A DNA stretch of 10,219 nucleotides, taken from the NCBI GenBank assembly GCA_028877045.1, contig JAGWPQ010000053.1, positions 1-10,219 of the forward strand, in the 5' to 3' direction. Numbering within the stretch: the stretch's first letter is position 1; each line of letters opens with the position of its first letter. Under the pieces are notes generated by a model. That model had not been told where the DNA came from and ran no database searches. It saw only the letters and a list, made by a program, of their open reading frames with translations. The position numbers and the translations under genes were made by a program. This document shows positions 1-8,309 of this stretch, in pieces. Source of the DNA: Bacteroidota bacterium. Lineage in GTDB: Bacteria; Bacteroidota; Bacteroidia; Chitinophagales; Chitinophagaceae.

Positions 1-1
1 C

Positions 2-79
2 GGCGAAGATGTTAGGGGCTTCAGTAAAATTTTTGGTAACCAGGTTTCAATATTTCATAAAGTAAAAGAAAGTGAATAA
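2..79 (+). CDS. argG: C-terminal end of an upstream gene, probably argininosuccinate synthase
   Basis: The window opens inside a reading frame that gives 25 residues, from GEDVRGFSKIF to KVKESE, before a TAA stop. The GFSKIFGNQ stretch fits my recollection of Bacteroidota ArgG C-termini, and argG commonly sits just upstream of argC in this phylum. ArgG joins citrulline and aspartate using ATP in the cytoplasm, and it is the one late arginine step otherwise missing from this cluster. The stop overlaps the start of the next gene by 8 bases, so the genes are probably transcribed and translated together. The identification rests on a short tail and on context; a different upstream gene, such as an acetyltransferase, is possible. 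Confidence 0.5.
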   Translation, partial: GEDVRGFSKIFGNQVSIFHKVKESE

Positions 80-419
80 GGTTGTTTCAAAATATAATTC
101 TTTGAAACATTATCAATGGGGCAATGCATGTGATGGATGGAATCTGGTGGAAGATGAAAATTTATCAGTTAAACAGGAACGAATGCCGGCGGGCAGATCG
201 GAAGAATTTCATTATCATCAAAGATCACAACAATTCTTTTTTATTTTAAAAGGAATTGCAACTTTTGAAATTGAAGATGAAATATTTGAAGTAAAAGAGC
301 AAGAAGGTTTGCATATTAAAGCGGGATTAAAACACCGCATCATTAATAACACAAAAGCTGATCTGGAATTTATTTTGAGTTCACAACCTTCAACCATTAA
401 CGACAGAATTAATTTATAA
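72..419 (+). CDS. Small single-domain cupin protein
   Basis: This is a 115-residue protein that is essentially one cupin beta-barrel. Cupin motif 1 is seen at residues 41-61 (G41, H47-Y-H49, Q54, G61) and motif 2 at about 79-92 (G79, G85, H88, N92). Three metal-ligand histidines (47, 49, 88) are kept, but the usual glutamate of motif 1 is glutamine (Q54) and the usual proline of motif 2 is Lys83. The start is GTG at 72, because the next methionine (residue 38) lies inside the barrel. It overlaps the upstream stop by 8 bases, and argC begins one base after its stop, so it is embedded in the arginine operon. There is no signal peptide, so it is probably cytoplasmic. The substrate is unknown: it may be a metal-dependent enzyme or a small-molecule sensor. 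The fold is fairly certain and the role is not. Confidence 0.85.
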   Translation: MNKVVSKYNSLKHYQWGNACDGWNLVEDENLSVKQERMPAGRSEEFHYHQRSQQFFFILKGIATFEIEDEIFEVKEQEGLHIKAGLKHRIINNTKADLEFILSSQPSTINDRINL

Positions 420-420
420 A

Positions 421-1401
421 ATGAAAAAGATAAAAGCAGGAATTATTGGTGGTGCTGGTTATACCGGCGGTGAATTGATTCGTTTATTAATTAATCACCC
501 GCAGGTGGAAATTAGTTTTATCAATAGTTCAAGTAATGCGGGAAACACTGTAAGTAAAGTTCATGCAGATTTGGTTGGTGAGACAGATTTAAAATTTTCA
601 AGTGAATTAAGCGACGATATTGATGTTTTATTTTTATGCGTGGGACATGGTGATGCAAAGAAATTTTTAGATGCAAATTCTGTCAACGAAAAAATAAAGA
701 TCATTGATCTTTCGCAAGATTTCAGATTAAATCATACATCCAACATTGGAAATCGAACATTTGTTTACGGTCTTCCTGAATTAAATAAAAAGCAAATTCA
801 ATCAGCAAAAAATATTGCTAATCCGGGTTGTTTTGCAACAGCTATTCAATTGGGATTATTGCCTTTGGCAAATGCCGGCGTGCTCGGAGATGCATATACC
901 ACGGGCATTACAGGCAGTACAGGCGCAGGACAAAGTTTAAGCAACACATCACATTTTAGCTGGCGGGCAAATAACATTTCGGCTTATAAAACTTTGCAGC
1001 ATCAGCATATTAATGAGATACATCAAAGTTTGATTCAGTTACAGGATAATGATGGCGTGCATGTTCATTTTGTTCCATGGCGCGGCGATTTTACAAGAGG
1101 TATTTATGTTACATCGGTTGTTGATACCTCATTACCATTGGATGAATTAAAACAAATTTTTAAAGAATTTTATAAAGATGCCGCATTCACTTTTGTGAGT
1201 GATTCAATGATTGATTTAAAGCAAGTAGTCAACACCAATAAATGTTTGATTCATATTGAAAAGCAAGGAAATAAAATCGCTATTCATTCAGCAATCGATA
1301 ATCTGCTGAAAGGCGCATCAGGACAGGCTTTGCAGAATATGAATTTAATTTTCGGGTTAGATGAAACAATAGGTTTAAAACTTAAAGCAAATTATTTTTA
1401 A
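421..1401 (+). CDS. argC: N-acetyl-gamma-glutamyl-phosphate reductase (N-acylglutamyl-phosphate reductase)
   Basis: ArgC reduces N-acyl-glutamyl-5-phosphate to the semialdehyde with NADPH, the third step of arginine synthesis, in the cytoplasm. The N-terminal Rossmann fold shows the nucleotide-binding motif GGAGYTGGELI at residues 10-20. The catalytic cysteine is Cys137 in NPGCFAT. The conserved histidine motif, usually HRHxPEI, reads HQHINEI at 194-200, keeping both histidines and the Glu. The 326 residues lie in the usual range for the family and the protein appears complete. The ATG lies one base after the cupin stop, which suggests translational coupling. In an organism using the succinylated route the substrate would be the N-succinyl form; nothing in ArgC itself shows this, and it is inferred from ArgF'. 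Confidence 0.97.
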   Translation: MKKIKAGIIGGAGYTGGELIRLLINHPQVEISFINSSSNAGNTVSKVHADLVGETDLKFSSELSDDIDVLFLCVGHGDAKKFLDANSVNEKIKIIDLSQDFRLNHTSNIGNRTFVYGLPELNKKQIQSAKNIANPGCFATAIQLGLLPLANAGVLGDAYTTGITGSTGAGQSLSNTSHFSWRANNISAYKTLQHQHINEIHQSLIQLQDNDGVHVHFVPWRGDFTRGIYVTSVVDTSLPLDELKQIFKEFYKDAAFTFVSDSMIDLKQVVNTNKCLIHIEKQGNKIAIHSAIDNLLKGASGQALQNMNLIFGLDETIGLKLKANYF

Positions 1402-1412
1402 AGATAGAAACA

Positions 1413-2591
1413 ATGAAATTATTCGACGTTTATCCGCTTAACAACATCACCATTACAAAAGCACAAGGCAGTTATGTTTGGGATAAAAATGGTGTGCAGT
1501 ATTTAGATATGTATGGCGGTCATGCTGTTATCAGCATCGGGCATACACATCCGCATTGGGTGAAAAGAATTGAAGACCAATTAGAAAAAATTGCATTCTA
1601 TTCCAACTCAATTAATATTCCTTTGCAAGTTGAATTAGCTGAGAAGTTAGGCAAGGTTAGCGGCAAAGAAGATTATCAATTATTTCTATGCAACAGCGGT
1701 GCCGAAGCAAATGAGAATGCATTGAAGCTTGCATCTTTTCATAACAACAAGAAAAAAGTTGTTGCCTTTTCAAAATCATTTCACGGAAGAACATCGTTAG
1801 CTGTTGCTGCAACCGATAATAAAAATATTGTTGCGCCGGTCAATGAAACCGACAATATTATTTTCCTGCCGTTCAACGATGAAGCGGCTTTGCAGGAATG
1901 TTTTGAAAAACATGGCAAACAAATTTCTTCTGTTATCGTTGAAGGAATCCAGGGTGTTGGCGGAATAAATATTGCCAACGAATCTTTCTTAAAACTGATC
2001 AGAACATTGTGCGATAAATACAATGCCGTTTATATTGCCGATAGCGTGCAATGCGGTTACGGCAGAAGCGGACAATTTTTTTCGCACGATTATGCAGGAG
2101 TGAATGCCGATGTTTATACGATGGCAAAAGGCATGGGCAATGGTTTTCCGATCGGCGGCATTTTAATTGCGCCCCACATTAAACCAAAGCATGGAATGTT
2201 GGGAACAACATTTGGTGGTAATCATTTGGCATGTGCTGCTGCATTGGCTGTGCTGGAAGTGATCGAAGAAGAAAATTTGATCAGCATGGCAAAACAGCGT
2301 GGTATGTATCTGATCAATAAATTAAAATCGATTGATGCAATAAAAAATGTTCGTGGCAAAGGTTTGATGATCGGCTTTGATGTTCCCGAAGAATTAAAAG
2401 ACCTGAAGAAAAAATTATTGTTCGATCATTTTATTTTTACCGGCGAAGCAAAACCAAATGTTATTCGTTTGTTACCTTCATTGGCGATAACAAGAAAACA
2501 GGTAGACGAATTTTTAGATGCGTTGAACGATACGATCGCTGAACTAAAACCCCCAACCCCTAAAGGGGAGTTGGAAAACGTTACTGAATAG
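1413..2591 (+). CDS. argD: N-acyl-ornithine aminotransferase (acetyl- or succinylornithine transaminase)
   Basis: This is a class III PLP-dependent aminotransferase that moves an amino group from glutamate to N-acyl-glutamate semialdehyde, giving N-acyl-ornithine. The cofactor phosphate loop is SGAEANENA at 95-103, the FHGRT motif is at 123-127, the PLP-ring aspartate is Asp210, and the Schiff-base lysine is Lys239 in MAKGMGNG. The residue after Asp210, often Glu (DEVQ), is Ser here. The length of 392 is slightly long: the last 14 residues (KPPTPKGELENVTE) follow the natural C-terminal helix and are encoded by a GC-rich palindromic repeat, so they look like a later addition. The gene starts 11 bases after argC. 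The 78 bases before argF' contain a second repeat. Confidence 0.95.
   Translation: MKLFDVYPLNNITITKAQGSYVWDKNGVQYLDMYGGHAVISIGHTHPHWVKRIEDQLEKIAFYSNSINIPLQVELAEKLGKVSGKEDYQLFLCNSGAEANENALKLASFHNNKKKVVAFSKSFHGRTSLAVAATDNKNIVAPVNETDNIIFLPFNDEAALQECFEKHGKQISSVIVEGIQGVGGINIANESFLKLIRTLCDKYNAVYIADSVQCGYGRSGQFFSHDYAGVNADVYTMAKGMGNGFPIGGILIAPHIKPKHGMLGTTFGGNHLACAAALAVLEVIEEENLISMAKQRGMYLINKLKSIDAIKNVRGKGLMIGFDVPEELKDLKKKLLFDHFIFTGEAKPNVIRLLPSLAITRKQVDEFLDALNDTIAELKPPTPKGELENVTE
2553..2574 (+). repeat. GC-rich imperfect palindrome inside the argD 3' end
   Basis: The arms CCAAC-CCCT and AGGGG-AGTTGG flank a short A-rich centre, giving an imperfect stem of C/G runs plus CCAA/TTGG separated by a small bulge. 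It stands out sharply from the AT-rich surroundings. It lies in the argD frame and encodes PPTPKGELE. I recall very similar CCCCAACCCCTAAAGGGG-type sequences as recurrent short repeats in Bacteroidota genomes, which would make this a REP-like element. That point is from memory and was not computed. Confidence 0.7.
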
Positions 2592-2605
2592 TGAGCAGAA
2601 CGTTG

Positions 2606-2627
2606 AAGTGTGCGACGCAACAACAGC
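2606..2627 (+). repeat. Dispersed intergenic repeat, copy 1
   Basis: The 22 bases beginning AAGTGTGCGACGCAAC recur in inverted orientation at 6870-6891 with a single mismatch. The copy lies 14 bases after the argD stop in the argD-argF' gap. It is followed by a direct repeat of CAACAGCTAA (2621-2630 and 2640-2649). Beyond the 22-base core the two copies are only loosely alike. Confidence 0.8.
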
Positions 2628-2669
2628 TAAATATTTATTCAACAGCTAAGTACATAAATATAAAAAACA

Positions 2670-3632
2670 GTGAAACAATTTATTTCAGTAAACGATGTGC
2701 CCGACATCAATGCTTTGGTAAAAAAAGCATTGGCGTATAAGGCAAATCCCTTTGCCGACAAGGCTTTGGGGGCAGGCAAACGTATTGGATTATTATTTTT
2801 AAATCCAAGTTTGCGTACACGTTTAAGCACTCAGGTTGCTGCAAGTAATCTGGGAATGGAAGCGATTGTTTTTAATGTTGATAAAGAAGGTTGGGCTTTG
2901 GAATTTGAAGAAGGCGCCATCATGAGCGGCAACACTGTTGAACATATAAAAGATGCAGCACCCATTCTCGGAAATTATTTTGATGTGCTGGCAATACGAA
3001 CATTTCCGTCTTTAAATAACAGAGATGATGATTACAGCGAAATGTTCATCAATCAGTTTATAAAATATGCAGGTGTTCCGGTAGTAAGTTTAGAAAGTGC
3101 AACATTGCATCCGTTACAAAGTTTAACTGATATTATTACAATACAAGAGGACTCAAGACTCAAGGCTCAAGACTCACGACTCAAGATTGTTCTCACCTGG
3201 GCGCCGCACATAAAACCTTTGCCACAATGTGTTGCAAACAGTTTTGCGCAATGGATCAATAAATGGGGTGAAGCAGATTTTGTAATTACACATCCGGAAG
3301 ATTATGAATTGGATGAGCAGTTTACAAAAGGTGCAACGATCACTAAGAATCAGGATGAAGCTTTGAAGAATGCAGATTATGTGTATGTAAAAAACTGGAG
3401 CACTTACACTGATTACGGAAAAATTTATGACAACGATCCTTCATGGATGTTAACGAATGAAAAATTAGCACTCACAAATAATGCAAAAGTGATGCATTGT
3501 TTACCTGTGAGAAGAAATGTAGAATTGAGTGATGAAATATTAGACGGACCAAACAGCATTGTTACACAGGAAGCGGGAAACCGTGTGTGGGCGGCACAAG
3601 CAGTACTTTCGGAAATTTTGAATGCTAAATGA
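2670..3632 (+). CDS. argF': N-succinylornithine (or N-acetylornithine) carbamoyltransferase
   Basis: It transfers a carbamoyl group from carbamoyl phosphate to N-acyl-ornithine, giving N-acyl-citrulline. Carbamoyl-phosphate contacts are seen at SLRTR (47-51), HPLQ (147-150) and HCLPVRRN (276-283). Trp75 and the TWAPH motif (176-180) mark the acylornithine transcarbamylase branch, not classical OTCase. By recalled alignment to Bacteroides fragilis SOTCase, the residue that selects succinyl (Pro90) or acetyl (Glu92 in Xanthomonas) is Val90, which favours succinylornithine. The GTG start at 2670 aligns with the SOTCase N-terminus (MKQFISVNDV). Residues 161-172 form a loop built from a seven-base tandem repeat, about four residues longer than in B. 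fragilis. The family is certain; acyl specificity is inferred. Confidence 0.93.
   Translation: MKQFISVNDVPDINALVKKALAYKANPFADKALGAGKRIGLLFLNPSLRTRLSTQVAASNLGMEAIVFNVDKEGWALEFEEGAIMSGNTVEHIKDAAPILGNYFDVLAIRTFPSLNNRDDDYSEMFINQFIKYAGVPVVSLESATLHPLQSLTDIITIQEDSRLKAQDSRLKIVLTWAPHIKPLPQCVANSFAQWINKWGEADFVITHPEDYELDEQFTKGATITKNQDEALKNADYVYVKNWSTYTDYGKIYDNDPSWMLTNEKLALTNNAKVMHCLPVRRNVELSDEILDGPNSIVTQEAGNRVWAAQAVLSEILNAK
3151..3185 (+). repeat. Five tandem ACTCAAG-type heptamers within argF'
   Basis: There are five consecutive 7-base units: ACTCAAG, ACTCAAG, GCTCAAG, ACTCACG, ACTCAAG. Together with the preceding G and the following bases they encode DSRLKAQDSRLK, a 7-residue peptide repeat (residues 161-172 of ArgF'). 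The 35 bases are not a multiple of three, yet the gene stays open and the downstream motifs are intact. Units of the same family occur in argH at 5712-5739. Confidence 0.9.
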
Positions 3633-3642
3633 TGAATGTTGA

Positions 3643-4425
3643 ATGGAGAAGTTATTTGTTATAAAGATTGGTGGAAATATTATTGATGATGAAATAAAAC
3701 TTTCTTCGTTCCTGCAATTATTTGCGGGTATTGAAGGGAAAAAAATATTGGTTCATGGTGGTGGAAAATTAGCAACCAAATTAGCAAAGCAGTTAGGTGT
3801 TGAACAACAGATGATCGATGGCAGAAGAATTACTGATGCAGAAACATTAAAGATCGTAACAATGGTGTATGCCGGATCGATCAATAAAAATATTGTTGCA
3901 AAATTACAATCGCATCAATGTAATGCCATTGGATTAAGTGGTGCAGATGGTAACGTGATCAAAGCGCACAAAAGGATTCATCCAACAATTGATTATGGTT
4001 TTGTGGGTGATGTTGATGCAGTGAATGCAACTTTATTAAAAAGTTTATTGGAGCAAAACATTACCGTTGTTTTAGCACCGATAACAGTTGATACACACGG
4101 CCAATTATTAAATACAAATGCCGATACCATTGCACAGGAAACAGCAAAAGCATTAAGCAGTTTGTATGATGTTGAATTGATTTATTCGTTCGAAAAAGCA
4201 GGAGTATTGCTGGATGTACATGACGAAGCAAGTGTGATCGCTACAATAAATCCTTCGGCTTATAAAACACTGAAAGACGAAAAGAAAATATTTGAAGGCA
4301 TGATACCTAAGCTGGACAACGCTTTCGCTGCATTGCAAAGCGGTGTAACAAAAGTTATCATTGGTAAAGCAGAAGAATTAGATCAATTAATTTCCGGTAA
4401 TTCGGGCACAAGCATCATTCAATGA
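3643..4425 (+). CDS. argB: N-acylglutamate kinase (acetylglutamate kinase family)
   Basis: It phosphorylates the gamma-carboxyl of N-acyl-glutamate with ATP, the second step of the pathway. It is an amino-acid-kinase fold protein of 260 residues, the usual size for short ArgB proteins without an N-terminal arginine-sensing helix. Visible motifs are KIGGN (8-12, with the conserved Lys8), the glycine-rich HGGGK (38-42), the acyl-glutamate-binding segment DGRRITDAE (59-67), NTNAD (157-161) and EGMIPKL (218-224, with conserved Lys223). Absence of the N-terminal helix suggests little or no hexamer-type arginine feedback, but this is inference. The gene starts 10 bases after argF' and its stop overlaps the next start in ATGA, a sign of translational coupling. 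Confidence 0.95.
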   Translation: MEKLFVIKIGGNIIDDEIKLSSFLQLFAGIEGKKILVHGGGKLATKLAKQLGVEQQMIDGRRITDAETLKIVTMVYAGSINKNIVAKLQSHQCNAIGLSGADGNVIKAHKRIHPTIDYGFVGDVDAVNATLLKSLLEQNITVVLAPITVDTHGQLLNTNADTIAQETAKALSSLYDVELIYSFEKAGVLLDVHDEASVIATINPSAYKTLKDEKKIFEGMIPKLDNAFAALQSGVTKVIIGKAEELDQLISGNSGTSIIQ

Positions 4426-5495
4426 ATGAAGAACAATTAAATATTTTATTTACGGATGCAGTAAGCTTATTAAAAAAGTTAATTGCTACTCCATCGTTAA
4501 GTAAAGAAGAAGAAGAAACCGCTGAAATCATTCAGCTATTCTTAGAATCCCGTGGCGTGGTTACACATCAGTACCTGAATAATATCTGGGCAAAGAATAA
4601 ATATTTTGATGAAAACAAACCCACGATCATTTTAAATTCTCATCACGATACGGTAAAACCAAACAAGGCATACACTTTAAATCCGCATGATCCTATCATA
4701 AAAGATGGAAAATTATTTGGTTTGGGAAGTAATGATGCCGGGGGATGTTTGGTTTCGCTGATCGCAACATTTCTGCATTATCATAAACAGGAAAATTTAA
4801 AATACAATATCATCATCGCTGCAACTGCCGAAGAAGAAATAAGCGGGCCAAATGGCGTTGAAATATTATTACCACGCTTACCTAAAATTGATTTCGGTAT
4901 TGTTGGCGAACCAACACTCATGGATATGGCACTTGCCGAAAAAGGTTTGCTGGTATTGGATTGTGTGGCACACGGCATTCCCGGACATGCTGCCAGAGAA
5001 GAAGGCGAGAATGCTTTATACAAAGCAGTAAAAGATATTGAATGGTTTATGAATTACAGGTTTGAAAAAGTGAGTGATCTGTTGGGGCCAATGAAGATGA
5101 GTGTTACCATTATCAATGCAGGATCGCAACATAATGTGGTACCAAGTGAATGTAAATTTACAGTTGATGTTCGTGTGAATGAATTATACACTTTCGAAGA
5201 AGTATTGGAAACCATCAAAGCAAACGTGGTAAGTGATGTTATTCCGAGAAGTTGCCGTTTGCGTTCTACTTCAATTGCTTTTGAGCATCCGTTGATACAA
5301 TCGGGATTAAGTTTGGGAAGAACATATTACGGTTCACCAACAACAAGTGATAAAGCATTGATGAATTTCCCAACATTAAAAATGGGTCCCGGCGACAGTG
5401 CAAGAAGTCATACCGCAGATGAATTTATTTATGTTGATGAAATAAAGAACGGAATTGATTTGTATATTCAGTTACTAGATAAGGTTGTTCATTAA
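4422..5495 (+). CDS. argE: M20-family N-acyl-citrulline/ornithine deacylase (ArgE type)
   Basis: This is a zinc metallohydrolase that removes the acyl group late in the linear arginine pathway. Because the partner carbamoyltransferase acts on acyl-ornithine, the likely substrate is N-succinyl- or N-acetyl-citrulline, not acetylornithine. Zinc and catalytic residues are all visible: His74-x-Asp76 (SHHDTV), bridging Asp105 (GSNDAGG), the Glu pair 138-139 (TAEEEISG), Glu163 (VGEPT) and His330 (RSHTADEF). The dimerisation domain lies at about 175-285, with GIPGHAA at 185-191. At 357 residues it is full length. The ATG overlaps the argB stop by 4 bases and argH follows after 12. The absence of a neighbouring argJ fits a non-recycling pathway. 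Confidence 0.92.
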   Translation: MNEEQLNILFTDAVSLLKKLIATPSLSKEEEETAEIIQLFLESRGVVTHQYLNNIWAKNKYFDENKPTIILNSHHDTVKPNKAYTLNPHDPIIKDGKLFGLGSNDAGGCLVSLIATFLHYHKQENLKYNIIIAATAEEEISGPNGVEILLPRLPKIDFGIVGEPTLMDMALAEKGLLVLDCVAHGIPGHAAREEGENALYKAVKDIEWFMNYRFEKVSDLLGPMKMSVTIINAGSQHNVVPSECKFTVDVRVNELYTFEEVLETIKANVVSDVIPRSCRLRSTSIAFEHPLIQSGLSLGRTYYGSPTTSDKALMNFPTLKMGPGDSARSHTADEFIYVDEIKNGIDLYIQLLDKVVH

Positions 5496-5507
5496 AATAT
5501 TTGTGCA

Positions 5508-6839
<1,332 letters not shown>

Positions 6840-6869
6840 TTTTGTACGAAGCTGCAATAATTCTGTTCG

Positions 6870-6891
6870 GCTGTGGTTGCGTCGCACACTT
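6870..6891 (-). repeat. Dispersed intergenic repeat, copy 2 (inverted)
   Basis: Read on the minus strand, this 22-base stretch matches 2606-2627 at 21 of 22 positions, starting AAGTGTGCGACGCAAC. It sits 30 bases after the argH stop in the 142-base convergent intergenic region. The flanks on both sides contain further short words such as GCAGCT that partly match the surroundings of copy 1, hinting at a longer, degraded element of perhaps 50 bases or more. Confidence 0.8.
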
Positions 6892-6929
6892 GTACTGTTG
6901 GTACTTTGATCAGCTGCTTTAGATTTCCC

Positions 6930-6961
6930 AAAAAAATAATTACTGCAAAAGAGTAGTTGCA
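6930..6961 (-). terminator. Possible weak terminator after the outer-membrane protein gene
   Basis: On the minus strand, downstream of the stop at 6982, TGCAA and TTGCA can pair around an 8-base loop (6944-6961), and a run of seven Ts follows about seven bases later (6930-6936). The stem is short and the T run is displaced, so this is only a candidate. Confidence 0.3.
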
Positions 6962-6981
6962 AAATATTATAATTATTGTAA

Positions 6982-7872
6982 TTAGAAATTGTAACTTAAT
7001 GTTAAGTCCCAATAACCAACAGTACCCGTGCCGGCTAAAGAACCTACCGGGAAATAAATATTACCTGTAGACCTGATGGTGAATGAACCAATTTCTGCAG
7101 ATGCTTCCATCCCTAATTCAAGATTATTCAAATTAAATGTTTCGCCGCTTACGGTAGTTGTTGTAGAGCCACCACCTCCATTATTTCTCCTGCCTCTGGC
7201 AGCATTGTTATTTTTTGATATCTGCGCCGATTTTTTATTTCGTCCAACATACTTGGTAATATTTAATAATGAGAAATATTCGTTGGTACCGGCATTAAGC
7301 GCAAGCGAAGGAGCCAGTGTGTAACTTACTTTATTCTTTTCCCAACTAAACGAATGACCTACTCCGGCAGAAGCTGCAATATCGTATGCCGAAGATGCCG
7401 GTATTGTTTCAGTATTATTACCAAAACCAATACCTGCCGAGAAAGAAGGACGTAACCAGGGTTTCTTATAAGTGAATGATCCGCTGATTTCATTATTAAG
7501 CGGACTGTAAGGGATGCTGCCATTATTCGTAAAAAAATAATGACTGTAATTTAATGTATAATCAAATATTTTTTTATCGTATTGCTCAACTCCAAAAGTA
7601 AGGGTATGCATATATATGCCTGGTTTGGGGCCACCGGTTACAATACTTGGTGAATAAGATAATCCTATTCCGGTCTTGCTGTGCCTGATAGTAAATGCAG
7701 GAGATATAGATAAACTATTAACAAAACTTGTATCAACACCCGAAATATTGTAAACTGAAACAGGCCCGAATCCCAGGCTTACTGTTGGCTGCCATTTATT
7801 GTCGGAACTATCCTGCGCAAAAGAATGGAGAGCAAAAAACGTAATGAATGAAAGTAAAAATATTTTTTTCAT
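6982..7872 (-). CDS. Probable outer-membrane beta-barrel protein, function unknown
   Basis: This is a 296-residue protein with a clear Sec signal peptide: Lys2-Lys3, a hydrophobic core at 4-18, and a likely cut near residue 19 or 20 in SFAQDSS. The rest has alternating aromatic and small residues typical of amphipathic beta strands (for example VSLGFGPVSVY, GIGLSYSPS, TLTFGVEQY, DLTLSYNF) and ends in Phe, as expected for outer-membrane barrels. Residues about 207-243 are unlike the rest: a basic stretch with RNKK and ARGRR, then N/G/T-rich low complexity with GGGG and TTTT. This probably forms a long loop. It lies 36 bases downstream of the small membrane protein gene and may share its transcript. 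I do not recognise a specific family and no substrate can be proposed. Confidence 0.8.
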   Translation of the reverse strand: MKKIFLLSFITFFALHSFAQDSSDNKWQPTVSLGFGPVSVYNISGVDTSFVNSLSISPAFTIRHSKTGIGLSYSPSIVTGGPKPGIYMHTLTFGVEQYDKKIFDYTLNYSHYFFTNNGSIPYSPLNNEISGSFTYKKPWLRPSFSAGIGFGNNTETIPASSAYDIAASAGVGHSFSWEKNKVSYTLAPSLALNAGTNEYFSLLNITKYVGRNKKSAQISKNNNAARGRRNNGGGGSTTTTVSGETFNLNNLELGMEASAEIGSFTIRSTGNIYFPVGSLAGTGTVGYWDLTLSYNF

Positions 7873-7908
7873 AGTAGGGTTAATGAATTTATTATTTATG
7901 AAGCAATC

Positions 7909-8295
7909 CTATTTCTTTGACTTTTTGATTCCTTTTGTAAACGCAATTAATAAACCAAATATTCCTAATAATCCAAAGGATATTAGATTTTTTTTAACCG
8001 ATTCATTTGGAAATAATATAGTGGACGAGCCGTCTAAAAATTTTACTTCAATTAATTCTCCAACAAAATGGTCATCACAAAATTTACCACCAACTCTTTT
8101 TATATAAAAATTACGATTATAACTTAAAGTAATAAAGTGTTTTATTCTTGTTCCTAAACAATTTTCAGGCAGCTTTTCAATTCTCATTCTAACTATACTT
8201 CCATTTTTTTGAACATCCAGATCTTTATAGTTTGCAATTATTAGAATAATTGAACCAATAAAAAAAATCAGGCCTGCATAGAAATAGAATTTCAT
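7909..8295 (-). CDS. Small membrane protein with two transmembrane helices, possibly DUF3592-like
   Basis: This is a 128-residue protein with a hydrophobic helix at about 4-21, a soluble middle domain at about 22-103 and a second helix at about 105-121, followed by the basic tail KGIKKSKK. Positive charge at the end suggests both termini are cytoplasmic and the middle domain faces the periplasm. The middle part is rich in beta-prone segments and contains GSIVRMRIE and VGELIEVKFLDGS, recalling the layout of DUF3592 proteins (helix, small beta domain with a G-x-x-V-x-V strand, helix). That link is tentative. Two cysteines (46 and 73) lie in the domain and could pair. The coding sequence looks more AT-rich than its neighbours. 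It starts 14 bases after gcvT. Function unknown. Confidence 0.75.
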   Translation of the reverse strand: MKFYFYAGLIFFIGSIILIIANYKDLDVQKNGSIVRMRIEKLPENCLGTRIKHFITLSYNRNFYIKRVGGKFCDDHFVGELIEVKFLDGSSTILFPNESVKKNLISFGLLGIFGLLIAFTKGIKKSKK

Positions 8296-8309
8296 TGAAA
8301 ATTAATTTA

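Noticed and set aside
1781..2023. Antisense open frames within argD, argB, argE and gcvT
   Set aside because: Each lies fully inside a well-supported conserved gene on the other strand and has no recognisable domain.
2553..2574. Hairpin at the end of argD as a transcription terminator
   Set aside because: It is inside the coding sequence, has no T run after it, and the operon clearly continues with argF'.
3151..3185. Tandem heptamers as a CRISPR-like array or origin iterons
   Set aside because: The units are 7 bases with no spacers and lie inside a conserved enzyme gene.
7076..7324. Plus-strand open frame antisense to the barrel protein
   Set aside because: It is a shadow of the opposite strand; its poly-Val/Pro peptide comes from the antisense of the Thr/Gly-rich segment.
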